6,374 nt of DNA, taken from positions 1-6,374 of the forward strand of contig JASHXQ010000054.1 in assembly GCA_030043455.1 (NCBI GenBank). Direction: 5' to 3'. The stretch is from Nitrososphaerales archaeon (GTDB taxonomy: Archaea; Thermoproteota; Nitrososphaeria; Nitrososphaerales; CADDZS01). The translations under genes and the position numbers were made by a program. This document shows, piece after piece, positions 1-5,933 of the stretch. The notes beneath the pieces were generated by a model, which ran no database searches, had not been told where the DNA came from, and worked only from the letters and a program-made list of their open reading frames with translations. The first letter of the stretch is position 1. Each line of letters opens with the position of its first letter.

Positions 1-1027
1 CAGGTTGAGAAACCACGCTTACTCCGGGAACAGCCGTCGACGAGACCGGAACGGATACGACCGTAGAAATGCTAGTGAGAGTAGCCTGTCCGGTGTTGGT
101 AAGCGTCATGGTCAGGTTGTTAACTCCTCCGGGGGAGACAGAAGTATCACTTAATGTGTATGTCAGAGGGCTAATGCTGCTCAGGGAATTGACGAAAAAG
201 CCCAGAGATTGGGTGATCGATTCCTGGTTCTGGTATGGGTCGAGATAACTCGTTGCAAAGTTCAGGGCGAAAATCGAACCTGCCGCAGATTGGGGCACGA
301 ATACCTGCAACGACTCATTGAGACTCGCACCGGCTGCGAGGTTCACATCGGAGGGAAGTTCATTCAGAAGGCTCGCCATCGCGGTACTCCCGGACACCGT
401 AGTGGTGATGTCCGTCATGTTCCCACTACCCGAGTTGGTGAGCGTGAGAGTAATGTTGTTGATCTTGTTGGGAGTCAGCGCACTATCGCTCGTAGAGTAG
501 GCCAAGTTGGAATTTCCATTGAGACTCACTTGCAGGTTCAGATCCTGCTGGAGATAGACTTCTGGTGAATTTGTGGCATTGGTCAAAATGGCGTACCAGA
601 AAATGGTGCTCGAAAGAGTGTACACGCCTAAATTCGTGCTGTTGGCAAGATCGAGGTACAGAGTGATCTGGAAGATCTGTCCCTGATCCAAGCGGTTCAC
701 GTAGTAAGCGGTGGCATTTTTATCATCCTGCCCCGTCAAACTGGAGGCGGTGCTGGTTACTCCGGTGGGGAGCTTGATTTCGAATTCCGCAGACACCGAT
801 GGATAGGAGTACAAATATTGCAAAGTAACTGTTAGCGGTACGGCTTGGCCTCCCGGTCCTGCTTGGACGGGTGCCGAGGTGGTGCCCCAGATTGAGTTGA
901 TCACCGCAAAGCCTTGATTGTATATGGTTTGGGCGCTCACCGGACTCCAGACCGAGGTAAAAATTGAACTGGCAAAAAGGATCCCCGCCGCGAGTACCAA
1001 AAGCTTCAATGATTTCTTCATTTTCAT
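1..1027 (-). CDS. Secreted COG1361-type envelope (S-layer-like) protein with repeated Ig-like domains, 3' end cut by window edge
   Basis: Reading the minus strand from ATG at 1027 gives 342 codons without a stop to base 2, so the gene continues past the left edge. The N-terminus is a clear signal peptide: basic MKMKK, a hydrophobic core around residues 8-25, and a likely signal-peptidase cut after VSA at residue 32. The rest is Ser/Thr/Asn-rich and predicted beta. Two homologous segments (residues about 174-213 and 287-326) each contain a D-[ST]-x-[LV]-[ST]-P start, an N-N-[IL]-T strand and an L-T-N-[ST]-G turn, typical of CARDB/NEW3-like Ig folds in archaeal COG1361 proteins. At least seven N-x-S/T sequons suggest an exposed glycoprotein. 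It starts one base after the ATPase stop, so the two are probably co-transcribed. An alternative ATG lies at 1021. Such proteins often accompany MacB-like ATPases and permeases in archaea; a permease may lie beyond the edge. The exact role is unknown. Confidence 0.85.
   Translation of the reverse strand, partial: MKMKKSLKLLVLAAGILFASSIFTSVWSPVSAQTIYNQGFAVINSIWGTTSAPVQAGPGGQAVPLTVTLQYLYSYPSVSAEFEIKLPTGVTSTASSLTGQDDKNATAYYVNRLDQGQIFQITLYLDLANSTNLGVYTLSSTIFWYAILTNATNSPEVYLQQDLNLQVSLNGNSNLAYSTSDSALTPNKINNITLTLTNSGSGNMTDITTTVSGSTAMASLLNELPSDVNLAAGASLNESLQVFVPQSAAGSIFALNFATSYLDPYQNQESITQSLGFFVNSLSSISPLTYTLSDTSVSPGGVNNLTMTLTNTGQATLTSISTVVSVPVSSTAVPGVSVVSQP
50..169 (-). repeat. Ig-like (CARDB/NEW3-type) domain repeat, copy 2
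   Basis: Second copy of the repeat, about residues 287-326. It begins PLTYTLSD, continues through NNLTMTLTN and ends near STVVSVP. The distance between copies is about 113 residues, about the size of one Ig-like domain plus a linker. Further copies may follow beyond the window edge. Confidence 0.7.
389..508 (-). repeat. Ig-like (CARDB/NEW3-type) domain repeat, copy 1
   Basis: Protein-level repeat inside the secreted protein, about residues 174-213. It begins LAYSTSD, continues through NNITLTLTN and ends near TTVSGS. It aligns without gaps over about 38 residues with the copy at 50-169, sharing the SD, P, NN, T, LTN, G and V positions. DNA identity is clearly lower than protein similarity, so this is an old domain duplication. 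Confidence 0.7.
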
Positions 1028-1028
1028 A

Positions 1029-1763
1029 TCACGCTGCATCCTCTGTCGGCCCCGTTGAAGAGTGGTACCCAGAATCCCAGAACGGATTCTCCTTTTCCCT
1101 TTCGATTTTGCCGTCACGAATGGAGATGATCCTCTTGGCGCGATTCGCCACCTCCATGTTGTGGGTGATGAGCACGAGAGTCTTGTTCGACTCTCTCTGA
1201 AACTGTTCCAGGATTTCCATCACGCGCTCGGTGTTTTTGCTGTCTAGATTCCCCGTGGGTTCATCGCCCAAAATGATTCTGGGGTCATTAGAAAGAGCGC
1301 GGGCCACGGCAACTCGTTGCTGCTCGCCCCCGCTCAGCTGGTTGGGTCTCTTGTAGGCCTTTTCACCCAAGCCCATTTTCTGCAACATCGAGAGAGCTCT
1401 ATCCCGGCGATCTTTAGCTGAGACCTTCGTAACAAGCAGGGGGATTTCTACATTCTCCACCGCAGAAATCCGGTTGATTAGGTTGAAGGATTGGAACACG
1501 AAACCGATTTTCTGGTTCCGAATTTCGGCAAGTTGCGCACTGGTAAGTTCTGAAATGTTTACCCCATCGATTATCACACGCCCCGATGTAGGTCGGTCGA
1601 GCGCGCCTATCTGGTTCATGAGCGTACTCTTACCGGAACCCGAGGGGCCGATGATCGCCACATAATCTCCATCAGGGACCTTGAAGCTTACACCATTCAG
1701 GGCAAAAGTCTCTGCTTCAGTTCCCTCGGAGTAAATCTTGGTCAGATCGTCAACTTCGAGCAT
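1029..1763 (-). CDS. ABC transporter ATP-binding protein, LolD/MacB/FtsE-like
   Basis: A 244-residue cytoplasmic ATPase subunit that would power a membrane permease of the LolCDE/MacB type, not a classical solute importer. All nucleotide-binding motifs are intact: Walker [10 protein letters not shown] at 39-47, Q-loop VFQSFNL with Q91, signature LSGGEQQR at 143-150, Walker [10 protein letters not shown] with D167 and E168, D-loop NLDS, and the switch histidine H201 in ITHN. The Walker B segment has Gly where Ala is usual (LGDEPT), a mild variant. Length is normal for the family (220-250), with a polar C-terminal tail after residue 222. Start at ATG 1763 agrees with the family N-terminus ([11 protein letters not shown]). 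No permease is visible; the next gene, one base downstream, is the secreted COG1361 protein. The exported substrate cannot be deduced. Confidence 0.95.
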   Translation of the reverse strand: MLEVDDLTKIYSEGTEAETFALNGVSFKVPDGDYVAIIGPSGSGKSTLMNQIGALDRPTSGRVIIDGVNISELTSAQLAEIRNQKIGFVFQSFNLINRISAVENVEIPLLVTKVSAKDRRDRALSMLQKMGLGEKAYKRPNQLSGGEQQRVAVARALSNDPRIILGDEPTGNLDSKNTERVMEILEQFQRESNKTLVLITHNMEVANRAKRIISIRDGKIEREKENPFWDSGYHSSTGPTEDAA

Positions 1764-1798
1764 TTTACCCAGAATACCTAAAATCGATTTTTCATTTT

Positions 1799-1810
1799 TT
1801 TAAGCTTAAA
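1799..1810. promoter_or_regulatory. Palindromic A/T-rich box, probable (bidirectional) archaeal TATA element
   Basis: TTTAAGCTTAAA is a perfect 12-base inverted repeat in the most AT-rich part of the gap. Its centre lies about 41 bases from the ATPase ATG (1763, minus) and about 47 bases from the small-ORF ATG (1852, plus). With TBP binding about 26 bases before the transcription start, leaders of roughly 15-20 bases would result on both sides. On the minus strand the A-run after it (CTTAAAAAAA) strengthens the TATA-like character. Promoter function is inferred; a regulator-binding palindrome is the alternative. Confidence 0.5.
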
Positions 1811-1851
1811 GTATCGACAATCTATCGCAAAACTGAGGCTACAGGATTACC

Positions 1852-1980
1852 ATGAGAAATGCATTCGTTGCACTGAGCAAAGAAATGATTCTCAATATTG
1901 ATAACTGCGTCCCAACTTACCTCAAAGAGATGAAGCATATAATGATGCATGCGAGACTCTGGAGCGATCTCACATTTTGA
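1852..1980 (+). CDS. Possible small protein (42 aa) overlapping the start of the molybdenum hydroxylase gene
   Basis: ATG at 1852 opens a 42-codon ORF (MRNAFVALSKEM... ending ARLWSDLTF) that stops at TGA 1978-1980. The last base of that stop is the first base of the hydroxylase ATG (1980), giving a TGATG overlap typical of translational coupling. A purine-rich AGGA lies six bases before the ATG, and the palindromic TATA-like box sits about 41 bases upstream, a normal distance for an archaeal start. The peptide has one Cys, several Met and His, and no signal peptide or membrane segment. I do not recognise it. It could be a genuine small protein, a regulatory leader ORF controlling the downstream enzyme, or chance. 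ORFs of this length arise readily by chance, so confidence is modest. Confidence 0.35.
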   Translation: MRNAFVALSKEMILNIDNCVPTYLKEMKHIMMHARLWSDLTF

Positions 1981-4454
1981 TGAAACCAGAATTGCAGTAC
2001 AGAGTCGAAGATCCGCGGCTGCTTACCGGCAGGGGTCGGTACGTGGATGATCTGAACCTCCCCGGTCAGGTCTACATGGGTCTCGTCTTGAGCCCGTTTG
2101 CCCACGCGAAGATTCTCAAGATCGATTTTACCAAGGTTCGTGCATCACCCGAATTCATCGATTCGATGACCGGAGAAGATCTGGTGAAAGCTGGAGTGTC
2201 GACGGTGACGCAAAATCCGTGGCCCGCTCAGCGACGCGCAAAGCGCTATCATCTGGCAGTGGGTAAGGTGCGTTTTGTTGGCGAACCGGTTGCAGCCATT
2301 CTGGTGAAAAACAAGAGTTCAGTGGAGGATTTGCTCGAACAGGTCGAGATAGATTACGAACCCCTTCCGGTGGTAGCGACGATCGGCGACTCCAAGCAAA
2401 AGAAGCAGCTGCTATACGATGATTGGCTGGACAATCTTTCGCAGGATACCGAGGAGGTGCATGGAGACGCGGAAAAGGCGATCGCTTCCGCCGCGCATGT
2501 GGTAAAAATTCACGAGGGGATCAAAAGACAGGTCGCGGCCCCCATCGAACCCCACGCCACGCTGGTAAGGTACGATAAGGGACAAGATGTTTTCGAGGTA
2601 AATTCCACAGTCCAGTCGGTGCACGGCCATCAAAATGTTCTAGCTTCAGAACTGAAACTGCCCAAGAAGAAATTTTACGTCCGAGTTATGGACGTAGGTG
2701 GGGGTTTCGGGAGCAAGGGCGGGCCCTCCTATCCGTGGCCGCTTTTAGCCTGTCTCTTTGCCAAAAAGACCGGATTCCCGATCAAGTGGACCGCCACCCG
2801 CACTGAGGAATTTCTGGAAGCCGCGGCTGGGCGGGACGAGTACTGCGATTTAACGATCGCCTGCGATGAAACTGGGAAGATCACCGCCCTAAAGGGGATC
2901 ATCGATTGCGACGTGGGCGTCTCGGGAACGCAAGCTCACATGCCCTCGCTCACCATGTGGACTATGGCCGGGGCTTACGACATCCCCAACATAGATCTCA
3001 AAGTCCGCTCGTACGTGACCAACAAAATGCCCATAGGCCCTGTAAGGGGCGCGGGTGGTCCAGAAGGATGTTACTTCATCGAGAGAGCCGTGGAAATTCT
3101 AGCAAAGAAAATTGGGATGGATCCTTTCGAGCTCCGCAGACGAAACCTCGCCAAACCCAAAGACTCCGGAGACGAGCAATCTCTTCTCGATGCTCTGGAA
3201 AGATCATCCAAGTACCGCGAACTTCTGAAGTGGCAGACAGACCTGACAACAGAGTTTCAGTTGTCCCGTTCCCGGATTGTCGGAGGTATCGGAATCTCAG
3301 TCAGGGGTGAAGAGGGCGAAGACGATGAGGAAGAGGACTGGTCTCCTGGGGACGGAAATGGTTCGTCGTGGCAGACATCCTCCGGTAGCGGCGGGAGTTC
3401 ATGGCAAAACGGATCTGGAGGAGGTGGTTCTTGGCAGCAACAGAACTCCGGGGGCCCATCCGGTGGTGGGAACTCGTCAGGTGGTGGTGATTCGTCCTCC
3501 AGCTGGCAGCGGAATGAAAATACTCCCGGAGAAGAATCCGAGGGGGGCGGGGCCTTTTCCTTCACCACTGAATCAGCCAAAGTAGTCTTGCAAAAGAGTG
3601 GCGATTTACTAGTCTACACGGGCTCTTCCCCACAGGGGCAGGGAGAGGAGACGACCTTTGCCCAGCTGGCTTCAGAGGAGTTGGGCGTCCCCATCGAGAA
3701 AATCCGTGTGATCTGGGGAGATACCCGGTTGATTCCCTTCGGTGTGGGCACCTTCGGTAGCAGATCGGGTGCCATCGGCGGGAGTGCTGTCGTTGAAGCT
3801 TCGCGCAAGTTGAAAGCGATCTTGCTTCAAAAAGCCTCAGAGTCCTCGAATTCGCCCGAAGATTCTCTAGTCATGAACCCGGGACCGCTGATTTTGGATA
3901 CTTCAAAACCAGAACCCCGAGAGCTCGCCATTCCCGAGCTCTTTGAAAGACTGGGTGTGACCGAACTTTCGGGCAATTCGAAATTCACCGCCAAGTCCAT
4001 GGCATATTCCACCGGAGCACACTTATGTGCCCTAACACTTGACGCAGATAGCGGAATGGTCAAGATCTGGAAATACGTGGTCGTGGAGGACTGCGGCAGG
4101 ATGATCAACGAGATTGTGGTGGACGGCCAGCTCGAGGGTGGAGTAGTTCACGGGATAGGAGGGGCACTTTTGGAGGCACTAGACTATGATAAGGACGGTA
4201 ATCTTCTCTCGACCAACTTCGGTGATTACCAGATCCCTGCTGCTCAGGACAGCCCGAATCTGGAGATCCATCACAGGGTCACACCCACCACCGCCAATCT
4301 GGATGGCGTGAAGGGAGTCGGCGAAAGCGGAACGATCGGCTCTTATGGGGCGATAATGAATGCCGTGAACGACGCTATCTCCCAGATCAAGAGAGAGGGT
4401 CAAGTAAATGTTGCGCCGGCGCTCCCCGAGGCGATCTACAAGGCCGAAAATTGA
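1980..4454 (+). CDS. Molybdenum hydroxylase large (molybdopterin-cytosine-dinucleotide-binding) subunit, CoxL/XdhB family, with low-complexity insert
   Basis: Catalytic subunit of a xanthine dehydrogenase/CO dehydrogenase-type enzyme that hydroxylates a small substrate at a Mo centre. Numbering here counts from an in-frame TTG at 1977; I prefer the ATG at 1980 (residue 2, 824 aa), which leads into the family N-terminus (EDPRLLTGRGRYVDDL). The order is an a/b-hammerhead domain (about 11-130), first Mo-binding domain (about 155-395) with GGGFGSKGG at 241-249 and RGAGGPEG at 357-364, then the second Mo-binding domain with QGQGEETTFAQ at 553-563 and GVKGVGESG at 777-785, whose E783 is the conserved catalytic Glu. 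The active-site loop lacks the Cys of form I CO dehydrogenase (AYxCSFR), so oxidation of CO is not supported; the substrate is unknown. Between about 444 and 526 lies a non-homologous acidic then Gly/Ser/Trp-rich insert. No FAD (CoxM) or 2Fe-2S (CoxS) gene is adjacent. GGAG at 1961 is rather far for a ribosome binding site. Confidence 0.92.
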   Translation: MKPELQYRVEDPRLLTGRGRYVDDLNLPGQVYMGLVLSPFAHAKILKIDFTKVRASPEFIDSMTGEDLVKAGVSTVTQNPWPAQRRAKRYHLAVGKVRFVGEPVAAILVKNKSSVEDLLEQVEIDYEPLPVVATIGDSKQKKQLLYDDWLDNLSQDTEEVHGDAEKAIASAAHVVKIHEGIKRQVAAPIEPHATLVRYDKGQDVFEVNSTVQSVHGHQNVLASELKLPKKKFYVRVMDVGGGFGSKGGPSYPWPLLACLFAKKTGFPIKWTATRTEEFLEAAAGRDEYCDLTIACDETGKITALKGIIDCDVGVSGTQAHMPSLTMWTMAGAYDIPNIDLKVRSYVTNKMPIGPVRGAGGPEGCYFIERAVEILAKKIGMDPFELRRRNLAKPKDSGDEQSLLDALERSSKYRELLKWQTDLTTEFQLSRSRIVGGIGISVRGEEGEDDEEEDWSPGDGNGSSWQTSSGSGGSSWQNGSGGGGSWQQQNSGGPSGGGNSSGGGDSSSSWQRNENTPGEESEGGGAFSFTTESAKVVLQKSGDLLVYTGSSPQGQGEETTFAQLASEELGVPIEKIRVIWGDTRLIPFGVGTFGSRSGAIGGSAVVEASRKLKAILLQKASESSNSPEDSLVMNPGPLILDTSKPEPRELAIPELFERLGVTELSGNSKFTAKSMAYSTGAHLCALTLDADSGMVKIWKYVVVEDCGRMINEIVVDGQLEGGVVHGIGGALLEALDYDKDGNLLSTNFGDYQIPAAQDSPNLEIHHRVTPTTANLDGVKGVGESGTIGSYGAIMNAVNDAISQIKREGQVNVAPALPEAIYKAEN
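3306..3554 (+). repeat. Low-complexity insert encoding an acidic patch and Gly/Ser linker with four SWQ repeats
   Basis: Codons for about residues 444-526 of the hydroxylase. The segment starts with an acidic run (GEEGEDDEEEDW), followed by Gly/Ser/Asn-rich sequence holding SWQ at 464-466, 475-477, 485-487 and 509-511, plus W455. It ends with an acidic TPGEESEGGG stretch just before the conserved strand FTTESAKV. It is probably disordered. The four SWQ copies use different codons (tcgtggcag, tcatggcaa, tcttggcag, agctggcag), and spacing varies (11, 10 and 24 residues), so this is not a recent DNA duplication. The reading frame is maintained throughout. Confidence 0.85.
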
Positions 4455-4474
4455 TATTGCCCTAAAGAGCGACA

Positions 4475-4488
4475 CAAAAAATGATAAG
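4475..4488 (+). promoter_or_regulatory. Possible TATA-like element for the HExxH protein gene
   Basis: The A-rich AAAAAATGATAAG lies about 30-42 bases before ATG 4517, within the range expected for an archaeal promoter with a very short leader. An AGGAT lies only one to four bases before the ATG, too close for a usual Shine-Dalgarno. A leaderless or near-leaderless transcript is therefore plausible. The match to the TATA consensus is weak. Confidence 0.25.
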
Positions 4489-4490
4489 CT

Positions 4491-4504
4491 CTCTCCTTTT
4501 TCTC
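4491..4504 (+). terminator. Possible archaeal oligo-T terminator after the hydroxylase gene
   Basis: A pyrimidine stretch CTCTCCTTTTTCTC with a five-T run lies about 40 bases past the hydroxylase stop. There is no stem-loop; archaeal RNA polymerase can stop on T-runs alone. The same stretch sits just before the next start, so it could belong to that gene's promoter or leader instead. Confidence 0.3.
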
Positions 4505-4516
4505 GGATCCTAGGAT

Positions 4517-5116
4517 ATGTTGAAGAAAAAGCAGAAAGAATCCAAAATCCTGCTAGTTCTCCTGAATGAGTTCACAAAGTCGTACGTCCCCCGTGTGAAA
4601 GTGGTCTTCCGGAACAACCTCTGGGAGGGAGAAAGTGGGCAGTCCGATCTGCACGGAGGGGTCATCTTTCTCGCCCGCAAGCAGAAGCTGAACGCGGATG
4701 CCATCGGCCTGGGATTTGCTTACGCGTACCGGATCGGCCCCAAGTATCGTAGGATGAAGCTTCAACGCTACGAGATTTACTTTCTCACGCTGCTTCACGA
4801 GATCGGACATTTCAAACTCAAGGAGAAGGTTCCCAGAAAGTATGAACAGCTGAGGCAAGAACTTGTGGGCGACGGAGTCTCGAAGAATCGCCTGATCGAA
4901 CTATCCCTCATTGAAAACAAAATCCAGAGAAGAGCTGGAGAGAGGCAAAGCGAGTGGCGGCTGAGGCTCGCCGACTTTATGAGCTGGCTCACCACGGGGG
5001 AAACGATCACTCACCACATGAAAGTGGAAAACTGGGCGATCGACGAATTCGAAAGGAAAAGGACAAAGATCGGGGCAGTGCTCCAGACTGCGGGGCTTTG
5101 GACAAAGAAAAATTAG
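4517..5116 (+). CDS. Putative zinc metallopeptidase with HEIGH motif (gluzincin/IrrE-like)
   Basis: A 199-residue protein with no signal peptide or membrane segment, so probably cytosolic. The hallmark is LLHEIGHFKLKE, a canonical HExxH zinc site with H94, E95 and H98. A candidate third ligand is E171 in VENWAIDEFE near the C-terminus; its E-x-x-A-x-x-x-F pattern loosely resembles the second motif of ImmA/IrrE-type (COG2856) peptidases. The N-terminal half (about 25-75) looks like a small beta/alpha region (VKVVFRNNLWEG, GGVIFLARK) preceding the metal-binding helix, and the middle is charged and helical. The start at 4517 is the first ATG in the frame after the hydroxylase stop. I recognise the motif but not a named family. 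If IrrE-like, it might cleave a repressor or antitoxin, but no helix-turn-helix partner is visible next to it. The peptidase class is fairly secure; the role is not. Confidence 0.75.
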   Translation: MLKKKQKESKILLVLLNEFTKSYVPRVKVVFRNNLWEGESGQSDLHGGVIFLARKQKLNADAIGLGFAYAYRIGPKYRRMKLQRYEIYFLTLLHEIGHFKLKEKVPRKYEQLRQELVGDGVSKNRLIELSLIENKIQRRAGERQSEWRLRLADFMSWLTTGETITHHMKVENWAIDEFERKRTKIGAVLQTAGLWTKKN

Positions 5117-5172
5117 GCACTGCAAACAGCTTAACTATCTACCAGCCGGGCATCTGGAAGAGATTTCCTCCC

Positions 5173-5886
5173 ATGTCAGACAGTAGCCCTCCACCTCAGT
5201 CCGATTTGAAATTTGAAGCCATTATATTTGACGCCTTTGGCACCCTCTTTGACCTGGATTCATTCGCGAGCGAGGCGAACCGGATTCACAAAGGAAAGGG
5301 TAAAGCTATCGCCCAGACGGTCAGACAAAAGCAGCTCGAGTTTGCGATGACCCGGGAGATTCTGGGCAAGTACGTTAATTTTGAAGTGCTGACGAGAAAT
5401 GCAATCGAATTTGCCCTAAAAAAGCACGGCATAAGACGCACGGATGCTGCCGTTGAAAAGCTCTACTCCAAGTTTCTCAGTCTAAAGCCGTACAAGGATG
5501 TCTCTCCTGTCTTGAACGATCTCGACGAATCCAATGTGAGGATCGCCATCCTGAGCAACGGCACTCAGGCCATGCTGGACAAGTTGATCGAAAGAGCCGG
5601 GTTGTCGCTGCTCGCAGAGGACGTAATGAGCGTGGACGAGGTGAAAGCGTACAAGCCGAATCCCAAGGCGTACCGCCACGGAGTGGACGAACTCGAAATC
5701 TTTGAGAAAGAGCGGATCTTTTACATTTCCGGTAACCCGTGGGACGTCGCCGGGGCAAAGGCTTTCGGGTTCAGGGTGGGGTGGATCAACCGCACGAAAC
5801 AGCCGCTCTTCGACGAAGGATATTACGAGTTCCGACCGGACTACGAATTCGCCCGACTCGACGAGCTCAAAGAACTCCTAGAATAG
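5173..5886 (+). CDS. Haloacid dehalogenase, type II (L-2-haloacid dehalogenase-like, HAD superfamily)
   Basis: A 237-residue cytosolic HAD hydrolase. The type II family converts (S)-2-haloacids to (R)-2-hydroxyacids through an aspartyl ester. Motif I is FDAFGTLFD with nucleophile D20 and T24, motif II is LSNGT with S128, motif III is KPNPKAY with K161, and motif IV is SGNPWDVAGAKAFGF with D191. Compared with the residues known for L-DEX YL (Asp10, Thr14, Arg41, Ser118, Lys151, Tyr157, Ser175, Asn177, Asp180), every one has a counterpart here: D20, T24, R51 in RQKQLEF, S128, K161, Y167, S186, N188, D191. Length matches the family (about 220-235) plus a short Pro/Ser-rich N-terminus. I start at ATG 5173 because the frame upstream, open to GTG 4954, only overlaps the previous gene and has no HAD homology. 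GGAAG at 5156-5160 is a loose ribosome binding site. The natural substrate is not certain; many archaeal homologues are uncharacterised. Confidence 0.93.
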   Translation: MSDSSPPPQSDLKFEAIIFDAFGTLFDLDSFASEANRIHKGKGKAIAQTVRQKQLEFAMTREILGKYVNFEVLTRNAIEFALKKHGIRRTDAAVEKLYSKFLSLKPYKDVSPVLNDLDESNVRIAILSNGTQAMLDKLIERAGLSLLAEDVMSVDEVKAYKPNPKAYRHGVDELEIFEKERIFYISGNPWDVAGAKAFGFRVGWINRTKQPLFDEGYYEFRPDYEFARLDELKELLE

Positions 5887-5897
5887 GAGCCAAGAGC

Positions 5898-5907
5898 TAT
5901 CTAGATA
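5898..5907. promoter_or_regulatory. Palindromic TATCTAGATA, possible promoter element of the downstream membrane protein gene
   Basis: A perfect 10-base inverted repeat lies 11 bases after the dehalogenase stop and 27-36 bases before ATG 5934. That position would suit an archaeal TATA element with a nearly leaderless start. It is short and could occur by chance. Confidence 0.25.
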
Positions 5908-5933
5908 ACCCAGTGGTATCTATCCGGATCGAT

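Noticed and set aside
209..568. Plus-strand 119-codon ORF at the left end
   Set aside because: It lies antisense to the secreted protein, which has a signal peptide, domain repeats and a continuous frame; the plus-strand product has no recognisable features.
1977..1979. TTG at 1977 as start of the hydroxylase
   Set aside because: The very next codon is ATG (1980), which also forms the TGATG overlap with the small ORF; the two differ by one residue only.
3306..3554. Assembly error or frameshift as the origin of the low-complexity insert
   Set aside because: The frame is continuous, the family motifs resume in frame directly after it, and the SWQ units use varied synonymous codons, as expected for an old coding insert.
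3257..3580. Minus-strand 107-codon Pro/Ser-rich ORF opposite the Gly/Ser insert
   Set aside because: It is the mirror of the low-complexity Gly/Ser codons; its composition (runs of P, S and E) is fully explained by the plus-strand gene.
1980..4454. Calling the enzyme an aerobic CO dehydrogenase (coxL)
   Set aside because: The active-site loop has RGAGG in place of the Cys-containing CSFR motif, and coxM and coxS are absent from the neighbourhood.
4954..5172. Extended dehalogenase reading frame starting at GTG 4954, adding 73 residues
   Set aside because: The added part overlaps the 3' end of the HExxH gene in another frame, is composed of charged, His-rich sequence without family similarity, and the HAD domain begins normally soon after ATG 5173.
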